The notes below the pieces were generated by a model that saw only the letters and a list, made by a program, of their open reading frames with translations, had not been told where the DNA came from and made no database searches. A stretch of DNA of 64,000 nucleotides from JAICLK01 sp963810525 (lineage in GTDB: Bacteria; Patescibacteriota; Saccharimonadia; Saccharimonadales; UBA4665): assembly GCA_963810525.1 (NCBI GenBank), contig CAWENB010000006.1:62001-126000 (forward strand), read 5' to 3'. The translations under genes and the position numbers were made by a program. Shown in pieces: positions 31,711-40,446 of this stretch. Within the stretch, counting starts at the first letter, position 1, and every line of letters starts with the position of its first letter.

Positions 31711-33481
31711 AGACGTGCTGACTTTGGTGTCCGTCGAACGACTCACCTTCGGCGACCTCTTTTATTGAAGTTTTGAGCGGAGCTTCACGCAGCATAAGCG
31801 ACACAATAAATGTCAAAAAAGCGAATGGCACCGTCAAGAGGAATACGTCGTGGAAAGCGTGTGCAAACGCGTTCAGAATATCATGCTCGATTTCCGCCGG
31901 CAGCTGCGCTAATCCGCTTGTACTCTGCTGCAAACTCTTGGTATTGATGTGCTCGGCCGCAGAAGGCGGCAGGAATGCAACAAGATAGTGAGTGAGCCTG
32001 GCCGTCAGGATTGCGCCGAAGATAGCGGTGCCGAACGATGCACCCATGCTGCGGAAGAAAGTCACGACCGCCGTCGCCGTACCCATATCCTTGCGGTTGA
32101 TAGAGTTCTGGACGGCCAGCGTCATAACCTGCATGTACAGGCCGATACCCATGCCGAGGACTACCATCCAAGACGATAGCCGTATTTGCGAAGTCGATAA
32201 ACTAATATGGCTGAACAACCACAACCCGCAGGCGGTGACAGCCGTCCCGATAATTGGAAAGATGCGGTATTTTCCGATTTTAGAAATGATACGCCCTGAG
32301 GGAATCATTGCGATCATCAAGCCGAAAACCAACGGTAGCATGAACAGGCCGGATTTCATGGCGGAGTAGCCGCGTACGATTTGCTGGTATTCGGGGATGA
32401 ACGTCATGGCACCGAACATGGCTGCGCCGGAAAGCAATGACAGCAGACAGGACACGGTAAAGATATCGTTTTTGAAAAGCCGCAAGGGGATTATCGGCTC
32501 CTGCGCACGTCGTTCCTGCAGGATAAAGAGCAGGCCTAACAGAACGCCACCGATTCCCAACCCGTAAATCTGGTTACTGTTCCAGGCATAGGTCGCGCCG
32601 CCTAATACTGTCACCAACAACAAGCACAAGACGCTGCCGGCAAGCAGTATCGCGCCCGGGAAGTCGATCCGGTGCTGAATTTTGCGGAACGGCAAATGTA
32701 ATCTCGCCGCAATTACCGACAAGGCAATTAATCCAAGCGGGATGTTAATGTAGAAAATCCAGCGCCAACTGAGCTGGTCGGTAAAGAGTCCGCCCAACAG
32801 CGGCCCGATGATGCTCGAGAGCGCCCACACGCCGCCGAAATAACCTTGGTACCGGCCACGCTGTCGCGGCGGAATGATGTCGCCGATAATCGCGAACACC
32901 AGCGCCATCAGGCCGCCGGCGCCGACGCCTTGCAGCCCGCGGAAAGCAATCAGCTGTCCCATGTTCTGTGATATTCCGCAAAGCGCTGAGCCGATGAGGA
33001 AGATGACTATTGCTGTCTGGAATACCTTTTTTCTGCCAAGTTGATCGCTGATTTTGCCGTACAGCGGCGTGACGACCGCGCTGGCTATTAGATATGAGGT
33101 GACGACCCACGACAATTTATTTAACCCGTTCAAGTCGACGGCGATGCGCGGCAGGGCGGTACTGACAATGGTCTGATCAAGCGCGGCCAGCAGCATGGCG
33201 AGCATTAACGCCACGACCACGACCATGATTTCGGCATGGCTGCGCTCGCCGTCATGTTCGGCTGGTTGAACCGGTGTGGCATTCTGTGTCGTCGGGGAAG
33301 TAGTCTGAATCGGAGCGATTGCTGCTACCGGAGCTGATTGAGCCGGCCTTGGTTGCGGACGCTGGGCGGCATGCGGCGTGATGGTTTGCACCGGCATGGT
33401 ATTGACTCTTGGCATTCGGCTTTTTCGGCGCGGCATGATATCGCTGATCAGCCTGCGGCTGGGTTTGTTTTCGGGACTCAC
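31703..33481 (-). CDS. MFS multidrug exporter (DHA2/EmrB-QacA type)
   Basis: A 592-residue transporter with a disordered, Pro/Gln/Thr-rich N-terminal tail of about 85 residues and then 14 predicted helices. Family motifs: LDQTIVSTALPRIAVDL in helix 1, GKISDQLGRKKVF in loop 2-3 and GVGAGGLMALVFAIIGD in helix 5. It exports drugs by proton antiport. GTG 33481 overlaps the marR stop (GTGA) and is preceded by AAGGAG 8 nt away, which fixes this start. Between a MarR regulator and an ABC exporter, it forms a two-pump efflux operon. Confidence 0.92.
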   Translation of the reverse strand: MSPENKPSRRLISDIMPRRKSRMPRVNTMPVQTITPHAAQRPQPRPAQSAPVAAIAPIQTTSPTTQNATPVQPAEHDGERSHAEIMVVVVALMLAMLLAALDQTIVSTALPRIAVDLNGLNKLSWVVTSYLIASAVVTPLYGKISDQLGRKKVFQTAIVIFLIGSALCGISQNMGQLIAFRGLQGVGAGGLMALVFAIIGDIIPPRQRGRYQGYFGGVWALSSIIGPLLGGLFTDQLSWRWIFYINIPLGLIALSVIAARLHLPFRKIQHRIDFPGAILLAGSVLCLLLVTVLGGATYAWNSNQIYGLGIGGVLLGLLFILQERRAQEPIIPLRLFKNDIFTVSCLLSLLSGAAMFGAMTFIPEYQQIVRGYSAMKSGLFMLPLVFGLMIAMIPSGRIISKIGKYRIFPIIGTAVTACGLWLFSHISLSTSQIRLSSWMVVLGMGIGLYMQVMTLAVQNSINRKDMGTATAVVTFFRSMGASFGTAIFGAILTARLTHYLVAFLPPSAAEHINTKSLQQSTSGLAQLPAEIEHDILNAFAHAFHDVFLLTVPFAFLTFIVSLMLREAPLKTSIKEVAEGESFDGHQSQHVYE

Positions 33482-33957
33482 GAGACTTTCTCCTTTTTCA
33501 TTAGGCTTTTGGTTTGTGGGCAAGCGTTTTCCAGGTATGCCTGTATTTTCAGCTGCACGTGCAGAAAAGTTTGCAGTTCTTCATCGTCTAAATCGGTCAC
33601 AACCTCGGTAAGGAGCCGTTCCTTGACGCGCTTTACTTCGTGTATTTTTTCCCGGGCCGTGTCGGTAAGCGTCACAACGCTGACCCGCCGGTCCTGTGTA
33701 CTGGGTTCGCGGTCAACATAGCCGACTTGAACCAGGCTGTCGACCAGCTGGGTAATCGCACCGGGCGTTAAGTGCATGGCTTCAGCCAGCTTTTTAAGGC
33801 TGACCGGCTGCATGTTTTCAATGAGATTGAGGAGGTGGACTTGTGAGGGCGCGACGCCCAGAGCGACAAACGCACGGTGCATAAAACCATGCATCAGCCG
33901 CTGCGTCATGGCGTTGACTTCGAACAATTCCTGGATAATTTCAACTCGACTGCTCAT
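33478..33957 (-). CDS. MarR-family transcriptional regulator
   Basis: A 159-residue winged-helix protein: recognition region LKKLAEAMHLTPGAITQLVDSLVQVGYVDREPSTQDRR matches MarR closely (helix-turn-helix plus wing with DRR). It is probably a ligand-released repressor of its own operon: a perfect 8-bp inverted repeat lies 9 nt upstream of the ATG. First gene of the efflux operon. Confidence 0.92.
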   Translation of the reverse strand: MSSRVEIIQELFEVNAMTQRLMHGFMHRAFVALGVAPSQVHLLNLIENMQPVSLKKLAEAMHLTPGAITQLVDSLVQVGYVDREPSTQDRRVSVVTLTDTAREKIHEVKRVKERLLTEVVTDLDDEELQTFLHVQLKIQAYLENACPQTKSLMKKEKVS

Positions 33958-33965
33958 TTTAGAAT

Positions 33966-33998
33966 AGTTTACCTTATATATAATATAGCAGGTAAACT
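33966..33998 (-). promoter_or_regulatory. Palindromic operator of the efflux operon
   Basis: AGTTTACC (33966-33973) and GGTAAACT (33991-33998) form a perfect inverted repeat around a 17-bp AT-rich core containing several -10-like TATAAT/TATATT boxes on both strands. Likely the MarR binding site. Confidence 0.6.
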
Positions 33999-34026
33999 AA
34001 TTTGGTGTCAAAATTTTTTATATGTT

Positions 34027-34629
34027 TTAGGCGGCTTGATTGCTAACTTGACCACGATTTCGAGCTGTGGTTGCGGCAGCTCTCTGACTCCTTTGGCGCG
34101 GGATGGGGGATGTCGGAAATTCAGCCCAGACAATTTTACTCACCAGGAGACCCGATGCGGCGCGGCAGTACGAAAATCCGCTATTATCTGAAATTGAACG
34201 TACCAAAGTGTAGCCGTTTCCGTACTCATCGTACTCATCAGCCTCACTACTGCGCCCGGATTCCCCCCATGCGGGCTTATCTTCGTAACCGACTAATAGG
34301 CTCAATCTTGTGGCGGTAATACCTATCATAGCCGCGCGGATACCGCCACCGTGCAGTTGCGCATTAGTTCCCATTTCTGAAGACGCTAATCTAACATTAT
34401 CAGAATTAACGGTGCGGCGATAACTACTTACTAGTTCACGGCTACGGTCTACGACTACATTTCTCATTGCGCCGACAAGTGCCAAGCCAACCTCTGTATC
34501 ATCAGGTAGCTCTCCGGCAACAAGGTTAAGCATCAGCCCAGCCGGAACAATCATTTCCACGTTTAATAAGTCGTCGGGCAACGCTCGCTCATCAATAGGT
34601 GGGGTAAATTCTGCTGCTTCAGCTGCCAT
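34027..34629 (-). CDS. GHKL ATPase, RsbW/SpoIIAB-like
   Basis: A 200-residue protein whose core resembles a stand-alone histidine-kinase-like ATPase: N-box SSEMGTNAQLHGG, an Asp in VGYEDKPAWG for adenine contact, and GNGYTLVRSISD as the ATP lid. Such proteins act as anti-sigma factors or serine kinases in partner switching. No anti-anti-sigma factor, phosphatase or alternative sigma factor is next to it. The 30-residue basic C-terminal tail is unusual. ATG 34629 is preferred to TTG 34638. Assignment is based on motif pattern only. Confidence 0.6.
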   Translation of the reverse strand: MAAEAAEFTPPIDERALPDDLLNVEMIVPAGLMLNLVAGELPDDTEVGLALVGAMRNVVVDRSRELVSSYRRTVNSDNVRLASSEMGTNAQLHGGGIRAAMIGITATRLSLLVGYEDKPAWGESGRSSEADEYDEYGNGYTLVRSISDNSGFSYCRAASGLLVSKIVWAEFPTSPIPRQRSQRAAATTARNRGQVSNQAA

Positions 34630-34809
34630 ACGTTTCAATCACTCTCAGCTGTTCTGTTGAACATAGCAAAAAAGCCGTTTAAATTTAATAAATAATTCTT
34701 ACAATATTAACAAAACAATTCAGTATGTACGTTTTTGGGGTTTTGGTTTTCTTGAAATTTTTATCTCTGCCTATAGTAGTAGCACCATTTCATTGGCTTG
34801 GCAATGATT

Positions 34810-35610
34810 TCATGGCAAAATCGAGGATAAGCTCATCGGCTCATGCAATTCAGCCTCATCAGCTGTACGGTGCGATCGCCACAGATGGAGAGCCGCAGCT
34901 CCGACCAATAAGGCGGTCGGTGCGCCGATGACTAATTCCAGCCCAGTAAAGAGTTGCGCACCGCGCTCAACGGAATCGATGACCGATTGGCCGATATCAA
35001 GTTGGGCGCTAACTGGCATAATCCCGTGATGCTGCGCCATAAGTTGTTTAGCGGTAAATGGCTTGCCTGATCCATATAGCTGGTAAAGGTCACCGGGCCG
35101 GCGATCACCGGCGATAACGTCGCAAACTCCCTTTACGGACAGGAGGGCAGTAGTAGCTACGGCCGTAAGCGCTCCGACACGTGATGCCATGGTTCGTGTT
35201 TGAGGTCGCTGAAAGACAGTTTCGATACGTGCCGAGATCTTGCCAATCGTTGCCGTGGCGCGTTGAAGAATTTCTGTGCCACGGCGCCGCCTACTCTCGG
35301 TACGGCGAGTCGGTATAACTGTCGCGAAATGGGCCGGTGCGATTACAGCGTCATCGGCCGCCACCTGACTTTCGGTCGTACCTCCGGCCACTCGGCCCAA
35401 TGGCTCATTCCGAGCGTCGGCGATACTGAGGCAAGTTTCGGCCAGCGTGTGCAGGTCGGTTGCAGACTGTTGCTGACGCAACTCTAAGTCCGAATCACGT
35501 AAGCCGAGCGCTACCCGAAGGCTGTCAAAGGAGATTGCCGTTGCCGGCGCAACGGCAAAAAGCGTGGCATCGTCGCTGGTTATTTCGGCACCGGCTGCTG
35601 CTTCAGCCAT
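34810..35610 (-). CDS. Membrane protein of unknown function
   Basis: A 266-residue protein: a polar N-terminal half (1-125, Ala/Thr/Arg-rich), then two predicted helices (about 148-165 and 225-247) with a loop containing GDLYQLYGSGKPFTAKQLMAQHHG, whose QLYGSGKPF resembles short extracytoplasmic motifs but cannot be assigned. AGGAGGG lies 10 nt before the ATG, supporting translation. No recognisable family. Confidence 0.55.
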   Translation of the reverse strand: MAEAAAGAEITSDDATLFAVAPATAISFDSLRVALGLRDSDLELRQQQSATDLHTLAETCLSIADARNEPLGRVAGGTTESQVAADDAVIAPAHFATVIPTRRTESRRRRGTEILQRATATIGKISARIETVFQRPQTRTMASRVGALTAVATTALLSVKGVCDVIAGDRRPGDLYQLYGSGKPFTAKQLMAQHHGIMPVSAQLDIGQSVIDSVERGAQLFTGLELVIGAPTALLVGAAALHLWRSHRTADEAELHEPMSLSSILP

Positions 35611-35774
35611 TTGACGCTAACCCTCCTATAAAAAATACTAAGTAATCAAAAGCGGTTTACATTATATATTATTAATATATAAAAAATTATGTCAATATAT
35701 TGAATATTTCAAAAGCATCGCTAATATCATATCAAGAACTTGTTTGAACCTGTGGATAAATAATCTCATACGGC

Positions 35775-35802
35775 TTGCAACCCTTAGGGAGGGTGCTACT
35801 AT
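35775..35802 (+). promoter_or_regulatory. Promoter of Cys/Tyr-rich secreted protein gene
   Basis: TTGCAA (35775-35780), 16 bp, TGC-extended TACTAT (35797-35802). The leader of about 33 nt contains GGGAGGG before ATG 35842. Confidence 0.55.
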
Positions 35803-35841
35803 AAAAATGTAAGTAAATTTAATTATTGGGAGGGCAAGATT

Positions 35842-36192
35842 ATGAACTTACAAGCTTTTATTGAGGAAAAAATCACGAAATACCGCTTGGCATTGAGCGG
35901 TCTTATTGTGTTTATAGGGGCAATGGCCGCTATGACGGGCGGAGCAGCGGCCATGTCCTACGGGGGCAATGGGGACAATCATTATAACGGCGGTTATGAT
36001 AACAGTTCCTGTTATAACTCATGCGGTTCCTATCGGTCGTACGACGACTATAACAGTTCGCCATGCCAGCACAATTACTACCAGCAGTATAGCGATGACA
36101 ACAGTAATTGCCCAAGGTATGTCCAGAGCAATTGCGATCACAATGGTGACGGCTACTATTACAACGGCTGCCAGCACCCCTGCGATAATTAG
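35842..36192 (+). CDS. Secreted Asn/Tyr/Cys-rich small protein
   Basis: A 116-residue protein with an N-terminal hydrophobic segment (about 17-38, GLIVFIGAMAAMTGGAAA) and a mature part made almost entirely of Tyr, Asn, Asp, Ser, Gly and 9-10 Cys (CYNSCGSYRSYDDY, CQHNYYQQY, CDHNGDGYYYNGCQHPC). It is probably exported and disulfide-bonded; the composition resembles adhesive or matrix proteins, but that is a guess. GGGAGGG precedes the ATG by about 8 nt and the promoter is good, so expression may be high. Confidence 0.7.
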   Translation: MNLQAFIEEKITKYRLALSGLIVFIGAMAAMTGGAAAMSYGGNGDNHYNGGYDNSSCYNSCGSYRSYDDYNSSPCQHNYYQQYSDDNSNCPRYVQSNCDHNGDGYYYNGCQHPCDN

Positions 36193-36222
36193 TAATGTAA
36201 CTTTAATGGCAGCTAATCGCTG

Positions 36223-36786
36223 CTAACCGGCCTTGGCCACAGTCCGTATGAGTAATGCGGCGAACGCCAGGCCGGTTATTATTTGAGCAATCAATAAAAT
36301 ATGTAGCCAGCCTGACAATGAGGCGAGCGCCAGAAGTGAACCGGCCAACTGTAGACATAAAAATGACAAATTTACTATGTCGCGGTAAAGCTTAACAAAC
36401 CAACTGCCGGCTGCCAGCTCGGCAATGAATAATAGTATCGCGAAAAAAATATGCAACTTGTCGAATGTCGGGTTAAGTTGGTAGGGATATGTTGAGAGCA
36501 GTACTGCAAAAAGCAATGCGCTGATCAATTTCATGATACGTATTAATGTAAGCCCGCTCGCGGACGCTGACGGCAGGGACCGGGCGGACAACCACATCAG
36601 CACGCTGCCGAGACCGAACGCCAGGGTATATGGAACGATGGTGCGTATATGAACGCCATAATTGCTGACCCCGACCTCATCGCGTTCAAATATGAATTTC
36701 GGCATAAGCAATGTGCATACCAATAAGAAGCCGAACAGGCAAATCTGACTGCAGACTACGAAACGAACCGCTTTGGACTTTTGCAT
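36223..36786 (-). CDS. Six-helix membrane protein of unknown function
   Basis: A 187-residue protein with about six transmembrane helices (for example VCSQICLFGFLLVCTLLMP, AFGLGSVLMWLSA, LLLFIAELAAGSWFV). A pattern with HI..VPYTLAFGLGS and FDKLHIFFAILLFI is reminiscent of small DUF998-like membrane proteins, but I do not assign a family. It is convergent with the Cys-rich gene; the 31-bp gap holds a small GCAGC/GCTGC hairpin. Confidence 0.55.
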   Translation of the reverse strand: MQKSKAVRFVVCSQICLFGFLLVCTLLMPKFIFERDEVGVSNYGVHIRTIVPYTLAFGLGSVLMWLSARSLPSASASGLTLIRIMKLISALLFAVLLSTYPYQLNPTFDKLHIFFAILLFIAELAAGSWFVKLYRDIVNLSFLCLQLAGSLLALASLSGWLHILLIAQIITGLAFAALLIRTVAKAG

Positions 36787-36876
36787 AAACCGATTGCCGT
36801 AAGCTGATGGTGGACATTACTAATAGTGCGCTAGTCAAAGATGCCTTGTCAAAAACTTTACATCATCTTGCTACGG

Positions 36877-37413
36877 TTACGACAAGCTGTCGCACCCGGC
36901 AGCTTTGCCGGCAGTAATACTGTCAGCCGCGTACGGAGAGGTGTTCGACCTTGACTGTTTCGGAAAACGATAAGCATAATTGCAGACTTGACTCCAGGTT
37001 GCAGGTGCGACAACGCCATTAGCAGTAAGCGGAGCAGTTGCGCCTTCCTGCTTGTTGTAGCAGTTGAGCCAGGACTGCACGCTTTTTACTTGTTGCGTCG
37101 TTTCGCCGTCGAATGTGCCATTCTCGGTAACTCTTTGAGCATTAGTAAACGGGCACTCGCTGAGAGCGTCGGTTTCCAGAAAGTTTACCATCGTCTGAAT
37201 ATCCTTCACGCAGGCGCCGGAGTTGCCCGACGTAAAGGTCTGGGAAACGCAGCCGGTTGCGGAGTTTGATGGCTTACCTGATTGGTGGTGATGAAGCGTC
37301 AAAGTAATGCCTGCTATGGCTAAAAGGATCAATACGATACACACGATAAATATTTTTCGTCCAGGGCCGTCTGAGGTCTTCGCGAAGTTAGTATCTTGTA
37401 AATTTTGTGTCAT
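36877..37413 (-). CDS. Membrane-anchored peptidoglycan-binding-like protein
   Basis: A 178-residue protein: N-terminal anchor (about 20-41, IFIVCIVLILLAIAGITLTL) and an extracytoplasmic domain resembling PG_binding_1, with GACVKDIQTMVNFL, then GTFDGETTQQVKSVQSWLNCY and GVVAPATWSQVC. It should bind cell-wall peptides outside the membrane. Six Cys in the exported part suggest disulfides. It lies near a PAP2 phosphatase, consistent with envelope functions. Confidence 0.72.
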   Translation of the reverse strand: MTQNLQDTNFAKTSDGPGRKIFIVCIVLILLAIAGITLTLHHHQSGKPSNSATGCVSQTFTSGNSGACVKDIQTMVNFLETDALSECPFTNAQRVTENGTFDGETTQQVKSVQSWLNCYNKQEGATAPLTANGVVAPATWSQVCNYAYRFPKQSRSNTSPYAADSITAGKAAGCDSLS

Positions 37414-37495
37414 AGCCGTTGATTATAGTATGCTTTGGCCCGTCTAGCTACATGATCGTCATCCGCTAAGTCGGTCCGTGTATTGCAACAAGCGG

Positions 37496-38185
37496 CTATT
37501 CTTCTAATCGAAGCGGGCGGGTAATGGTGCTTGGGAGTAATCTGACAAAGCAGACGGCCATGAGTCCGAGCGCAAAACCGCCGAGAATATCTACAGGGGC
37601 GTGAACGCCAAGATAGAGCCGGGACCAGGCGACGGCCAGTATCCATACTACTGATACCCAGCGCCATTGCTTGGGTAAAATAAACCATAGCGTCAGTGCC
37701 AGAGCGGTTGCTGCTGACTCGTGACCAGAAGGGAATCCGGGACCGGTTTCGACAACGCGCTGATGCAGATTGCCGTGCAGCATGGCGACGGGCCGCGGTT
37801 CGTTAATAATTTTCTTAACGACATAAAACACCGCAACCGTACCGCCGGCCGTAAATGCGAAACGCCAGGCCAGATGAAATTTTTTTAGGAGGAGCGATAT
37901 CAAAACACAGGCGGCAATAGCCCACGCTGCGCCTAACGCTTCCGTTCCCCAACGGGCGGCAGTCGTGAAAAATGGTGGTAAATTCAAATTGTTAATTGCG
38001 TGAAAGATGCTGGCCTGTACGCCGGTAAGCGTGTGGGAATGCGCCGGAATAGCGCAGGCGATAAATATAAGCAGTCCGATGCCGAAAGCAAGCCATAACC
38101 AGCGTTTATTTTCTGCCGCGGAATCAATTTCAGTACGCTGTTCGTCCCGCCTCGCCGCGTGTAAGTGGTTGGTGTATGTGACCAT
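37496..38185 (-). CDS. PAP2-family membrane phosphatase
   Basis: A 229-residue integral membrane phosphatase with six helices and the three acid-phosphatase motifs KKIINEPRP, PSGHESA and SRLYLGVHAPVD in order. It probably dephosphorylates undecaprenyl diphosphate or phosphatidic acid on the outer face of the membrane, recycling the lipid carrier for envelope synthesis. ATG 38185 has AGGA 5 nt upstream. Confidence 0.9.
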   Translation of the reverse strand: MVTYTNHLHAARRDEQRTEIDSAAENKRWLWLAFGIGLLIFIACAIPAHSHTLTGVQASIFHAINNLNLPPFFTTAARWGTEALGAAWAIAACVLISLLLKKFHLAWRFAFTAGGTVAVFYVVKKIINEPRPVAMLHGNLHQRVVETGPGFPSGHESAATALALTLWFILPKQWRWVSVVWILAVAWSRLYLGVHAPVDILGGFALGLMAVCFVRLLPSTITRPLRLEE

Positions 38186-38423
38186 AACGTCCTACCAGTT
38201 TACCATGAATCGGGCGCTAGTTGGCTGCTATAAGCCATCAGTCCGCCGATAACGATTGGTAATAAAACCGAAGTTTTGTAACGGTAACAACAGGGGTAAT
38301 GCAGATCGATGTAATTTCGGCTATGTTTCAGCAGTGCCCTAAATATTCAGAAAACTTGGCGGCGGAATGCAGACGTGAAATAATTATGTCTAAGCAGTAA
38401 CTTGGGGAAATTGGTAAAACACG

Positions 38424-38915
38424 GTGAAGCTCACGAAATCAGTCTATATAGCTGGGGCGCTAACGGATATGAGTGAAGAAGAGCGAGCGGCCTTACGCAA
38501 TTTTTATGAAGAGCTGGGACAAGTGTGCCGGGAATCCGGTCTTGAGCCCTACATTCCGCACCATCACGGCGACCCGAAGCGCATGACGCACTTAACGCCG
38601 AAAGACGTCGACCGGATCGATCGCTTGGCGGTTACGCAGGCGTACCTGGTAGTGGCTTATGTCGGTGTGCCGTCGATCGGCGTGGGGATCGAAGTCGAGC
38701 TGGCGCATCATGCTGACAAGCCGGTCGTGCTTTTATATGAGAAAACCAAACTCGACGAGCGAAGGATTACCCGACTAGTGCGCGGCAATCCGGCGATTGC
38801 GCGGGAGATTGCGTTTACGGATTTCGCTGATGCGCTTAATGGCTTACGTGAATTCCTCGGCGAATTTCAGGCAACCATTAGTGCCGAGGCACTGCCGCTG
38901 CCGCTTAGTTTATAG
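38424..38915 (+). CDS. Nucleoside 2-deoxyribosyltransferase-like protein
   Basis: A 163-residue Rossmann-like protein with KSVYIAGALT at the start and AYVGVPSIGVGIEVELAHHADKPVVLLY in the second half, matching the nucleoside 2-deoxyribosyltransferase superfamily (YIAGPL...D..D.GT..E.G.A...KPV). The expected catalytic Glu would be in GVGIEVE. It may hydrolyse or exchange nucleotide glycosidic bonds. GTG start at 38424; no Shine-Dalgarno seen, a TGG-TAAAAC box overlaps the upstream region. Confidence 0.72.
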   Translation: MKLTKSVYIAGALTDMSEEERAALRNFYEELGQVCRESGLEPYIPHHHGDPKRMTHLTPKDVDRIDRLAVTQAYLVVAYVGVPSIGVGIEVELAHHADKPVVLLYEKTKLDERRITRLVRGNPAIAREIAFTDFADALNGLREFLGEFQATISAEALPLPLSL

Positions 38916-38940
38916 AAAAGGGAAAATAAACGAGGAATAT

Positions 38941-39144
38941 TTGAGCGAGCTGCCGGCTTTCGTCATGGACAGCCGGTCGAAACTCGAAGCCTGGCCGGCG
39001 GTTCGTGACCATAGCGACGGCGAGCGCCGGCCCGGCTTGTCGCTACCCGAACACGGCTACCATGCGCCGAACGAATACTTTGGTTGGCGGCAGGCCTCCG
39101 GCGGTATCAAAATGTTGGCCGGCAATTTTGCCGAAATCGCCTAG
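38941..39144 (+). pseudogene. Possible C-terminal remnant of an M20-type peptidase
   Basis: A 67-codon frame with TTG start (GAGGA upstream) in a 379-bp gap between genes (38916-39294). Its last 35 residues, with GLSLPEHGYHAPNEYFGW, resemble the end of M20-family metallopeptidases, where HAPNE carries a metal ligand. Nothing of the rest of the enzyme is present. It could equally be a small functional protein. The remaining part of the gap (39145-39280) shows nothing I can support. Confidence 0.35.
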
Positions 39145-39294
39145 CTGGCTTCGGCATAGGGCGGCATATTCATCGTTTCCAGCTACATCTAACAGGCTTT
39201 TTGTAATAGAAACTGCGGTGAACTGAAGACTCCATCAAATACTGCCTTCACTAAGGGTTTATACGGATTAATCGAGGCGTTACACTACATAATT

Positions 39295-39984
39295 ATGTGG
39301 CGGCGGGAAACGGTCCAATACCGGTTTGAAACTCCATATGGGAAATACGAAGTAGTCGACATGGCCTATAATGGCCGGCCAGCGCGCCTTTTGTTCGGCG
39401 GTGACGGGTCGGCGGCAATGTCGGGCATTGCGCAGGATGACAACCCCGAACTTTTGTTCGATTACAATCAACGCTTCATGGAATTCATTATGGCCAGTCA
39501 GCCACGCAATCTATTGCTTATCGGCGGCGGTGTATTTACTTTACCCATGGCTATTCGGAGGCAAGTGTCGCAGATGCGTATTGACGCCGTTGAACCTGAT
39601 GAAAAACTTATCGAAGTGGCCAAACAGTTCTTCGGTCTGTATGTCAGCCGGCGACTCCACATTATCGTGGGCGACGGCTATTCGTATTTGGCGGTCAACC
39701 GGAAGCGGTACGATTGCATCATCGTCGATGCTTTTGATGCGATCGCGGTTCCTGAGTCTATAATATCGCCGGATGCAATTACGCAAATGTATTGCAACCT
39801 GCAACCGAATGGTTTTGTGGCTATGAATGTTATCGCACCCGGACGCAGCAGTGCAATTCTCAGAAGATATAAGACGGCATATGAAAAGCGGTTCCGATAC
39901 GTCGCGATATTTCAGGCTGATATCAACGAACCTCTGGAAAAGTCGCAAAATTTCGTAATCGTGGCCCGCAGCATTACGGCGTAG
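39295..39984 (+). CDS. Spermidine synthase-like methyltransferase-fold protein
   Basis: A 229-residue Rossmann protein. Motif I LLIGGGVFTLPMAI, the acidic DAVEPDEKLIEVA, the GDGYSYL and the IIVDAFDA segments match polyamine (spermidine) synthase-like aminopropyltransferases. The short N-terminal beta region (YGKYEVVD, RPARLLFGG) also fits. A true spermidine synthase would use decarboxylated SAM; several small homologues have unknown substrates. TACACT (39281-39286) lies just before the ATG, suggesting a near-leaderless transcript. Confidence 0.75.
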   Translation: MWRRETVQYRFETPYGKYEVVDMAYNGRPARLLFGGDGSAAMSGIAQDDNPELLFDYNQRFMEFIMASQPRNLLLIGGGVFTLPMAIRRQVSQMRIDAVEPDEKLIEVAKQFFGLYVSRRLHIIVGDGYSYLAVNRKRYDCIIVDAFDAIAVPESIISPDAITQMYCNLQPNGFVAMNVIAPGRSSAILRRYKTAYEKRFRYVAIFQADINEPLEKSQNFVIVARSITA

Positions 39985-40000
39985 TGACGCTTGATTGTGA

Positions 40001-40405
40001 TCAATCGGGCTTTTCGGCGCAGAGTGCCAGCACGACGCAATACGCATAGGTTTTGAATTCCGTCCGTCTATGCTCGTGCCACGCCCACCGCTCAAACAAG
40101 AGCGATCCGTACGGCGGTATGCTGGCGATTAAAGCCACCATTGCCCGCGGGCGTGACCAATGGAGTGTCGGATACAACCCGACAGATGCCAGTGCATAAG
40201 CCAAAAACAGCACACCATGCACATGCCCGGCCAACTGAATTGGAATATTGTCGCTCCAGGTTACGTACCGCTGCCAGGCAATTGCGACAATGAGCAGCGA
40301 CCAGCCGCAGGCCTCGCCGATGGCGCTCAAGCGGAAGAGCATCCAACCCTCGCTTTCGGTAAACACCCGGTTACGCTCAAACTTTTCGAGAGCCCTTATC
40401 CGCAT
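40001..40405 (-). CDS. DUF3817 membrane protein
   Basis: A 134-residue integral membrane protein matching DUF3817: RLSAIGEACGWSLLIVAIAW, then LAGHVHGVLFLAYALASVGL (conserved HGVLF) and the MVALIASIPPYGSLLFERW end. Three to four helices; the molecular function is unknown. On the minus strand TTGACA and a TGC-TACCGT box lie upstream; ATG 40405 is chosen as first codon of a near-leaderless message, with GTG 40423 as alternative. Confidence 0.75.
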   Translation of the reverse strand: MRIRALEKFERNRVFTESEGWMLFRLSAIGEACGWSLLIVAIAWQRYVTWSDNIPIQLAGHVHGVLFLAYALASVGLYPTLHWSRPRAMVALIASIPPYGSLLFERWAWHEHRRTEFKTYAYCVVLALCAEKPD

Positions 40406-40446
40406 ATGGCTATACGGTAGCACATTTCGGCTAATGTCAAACAGGA

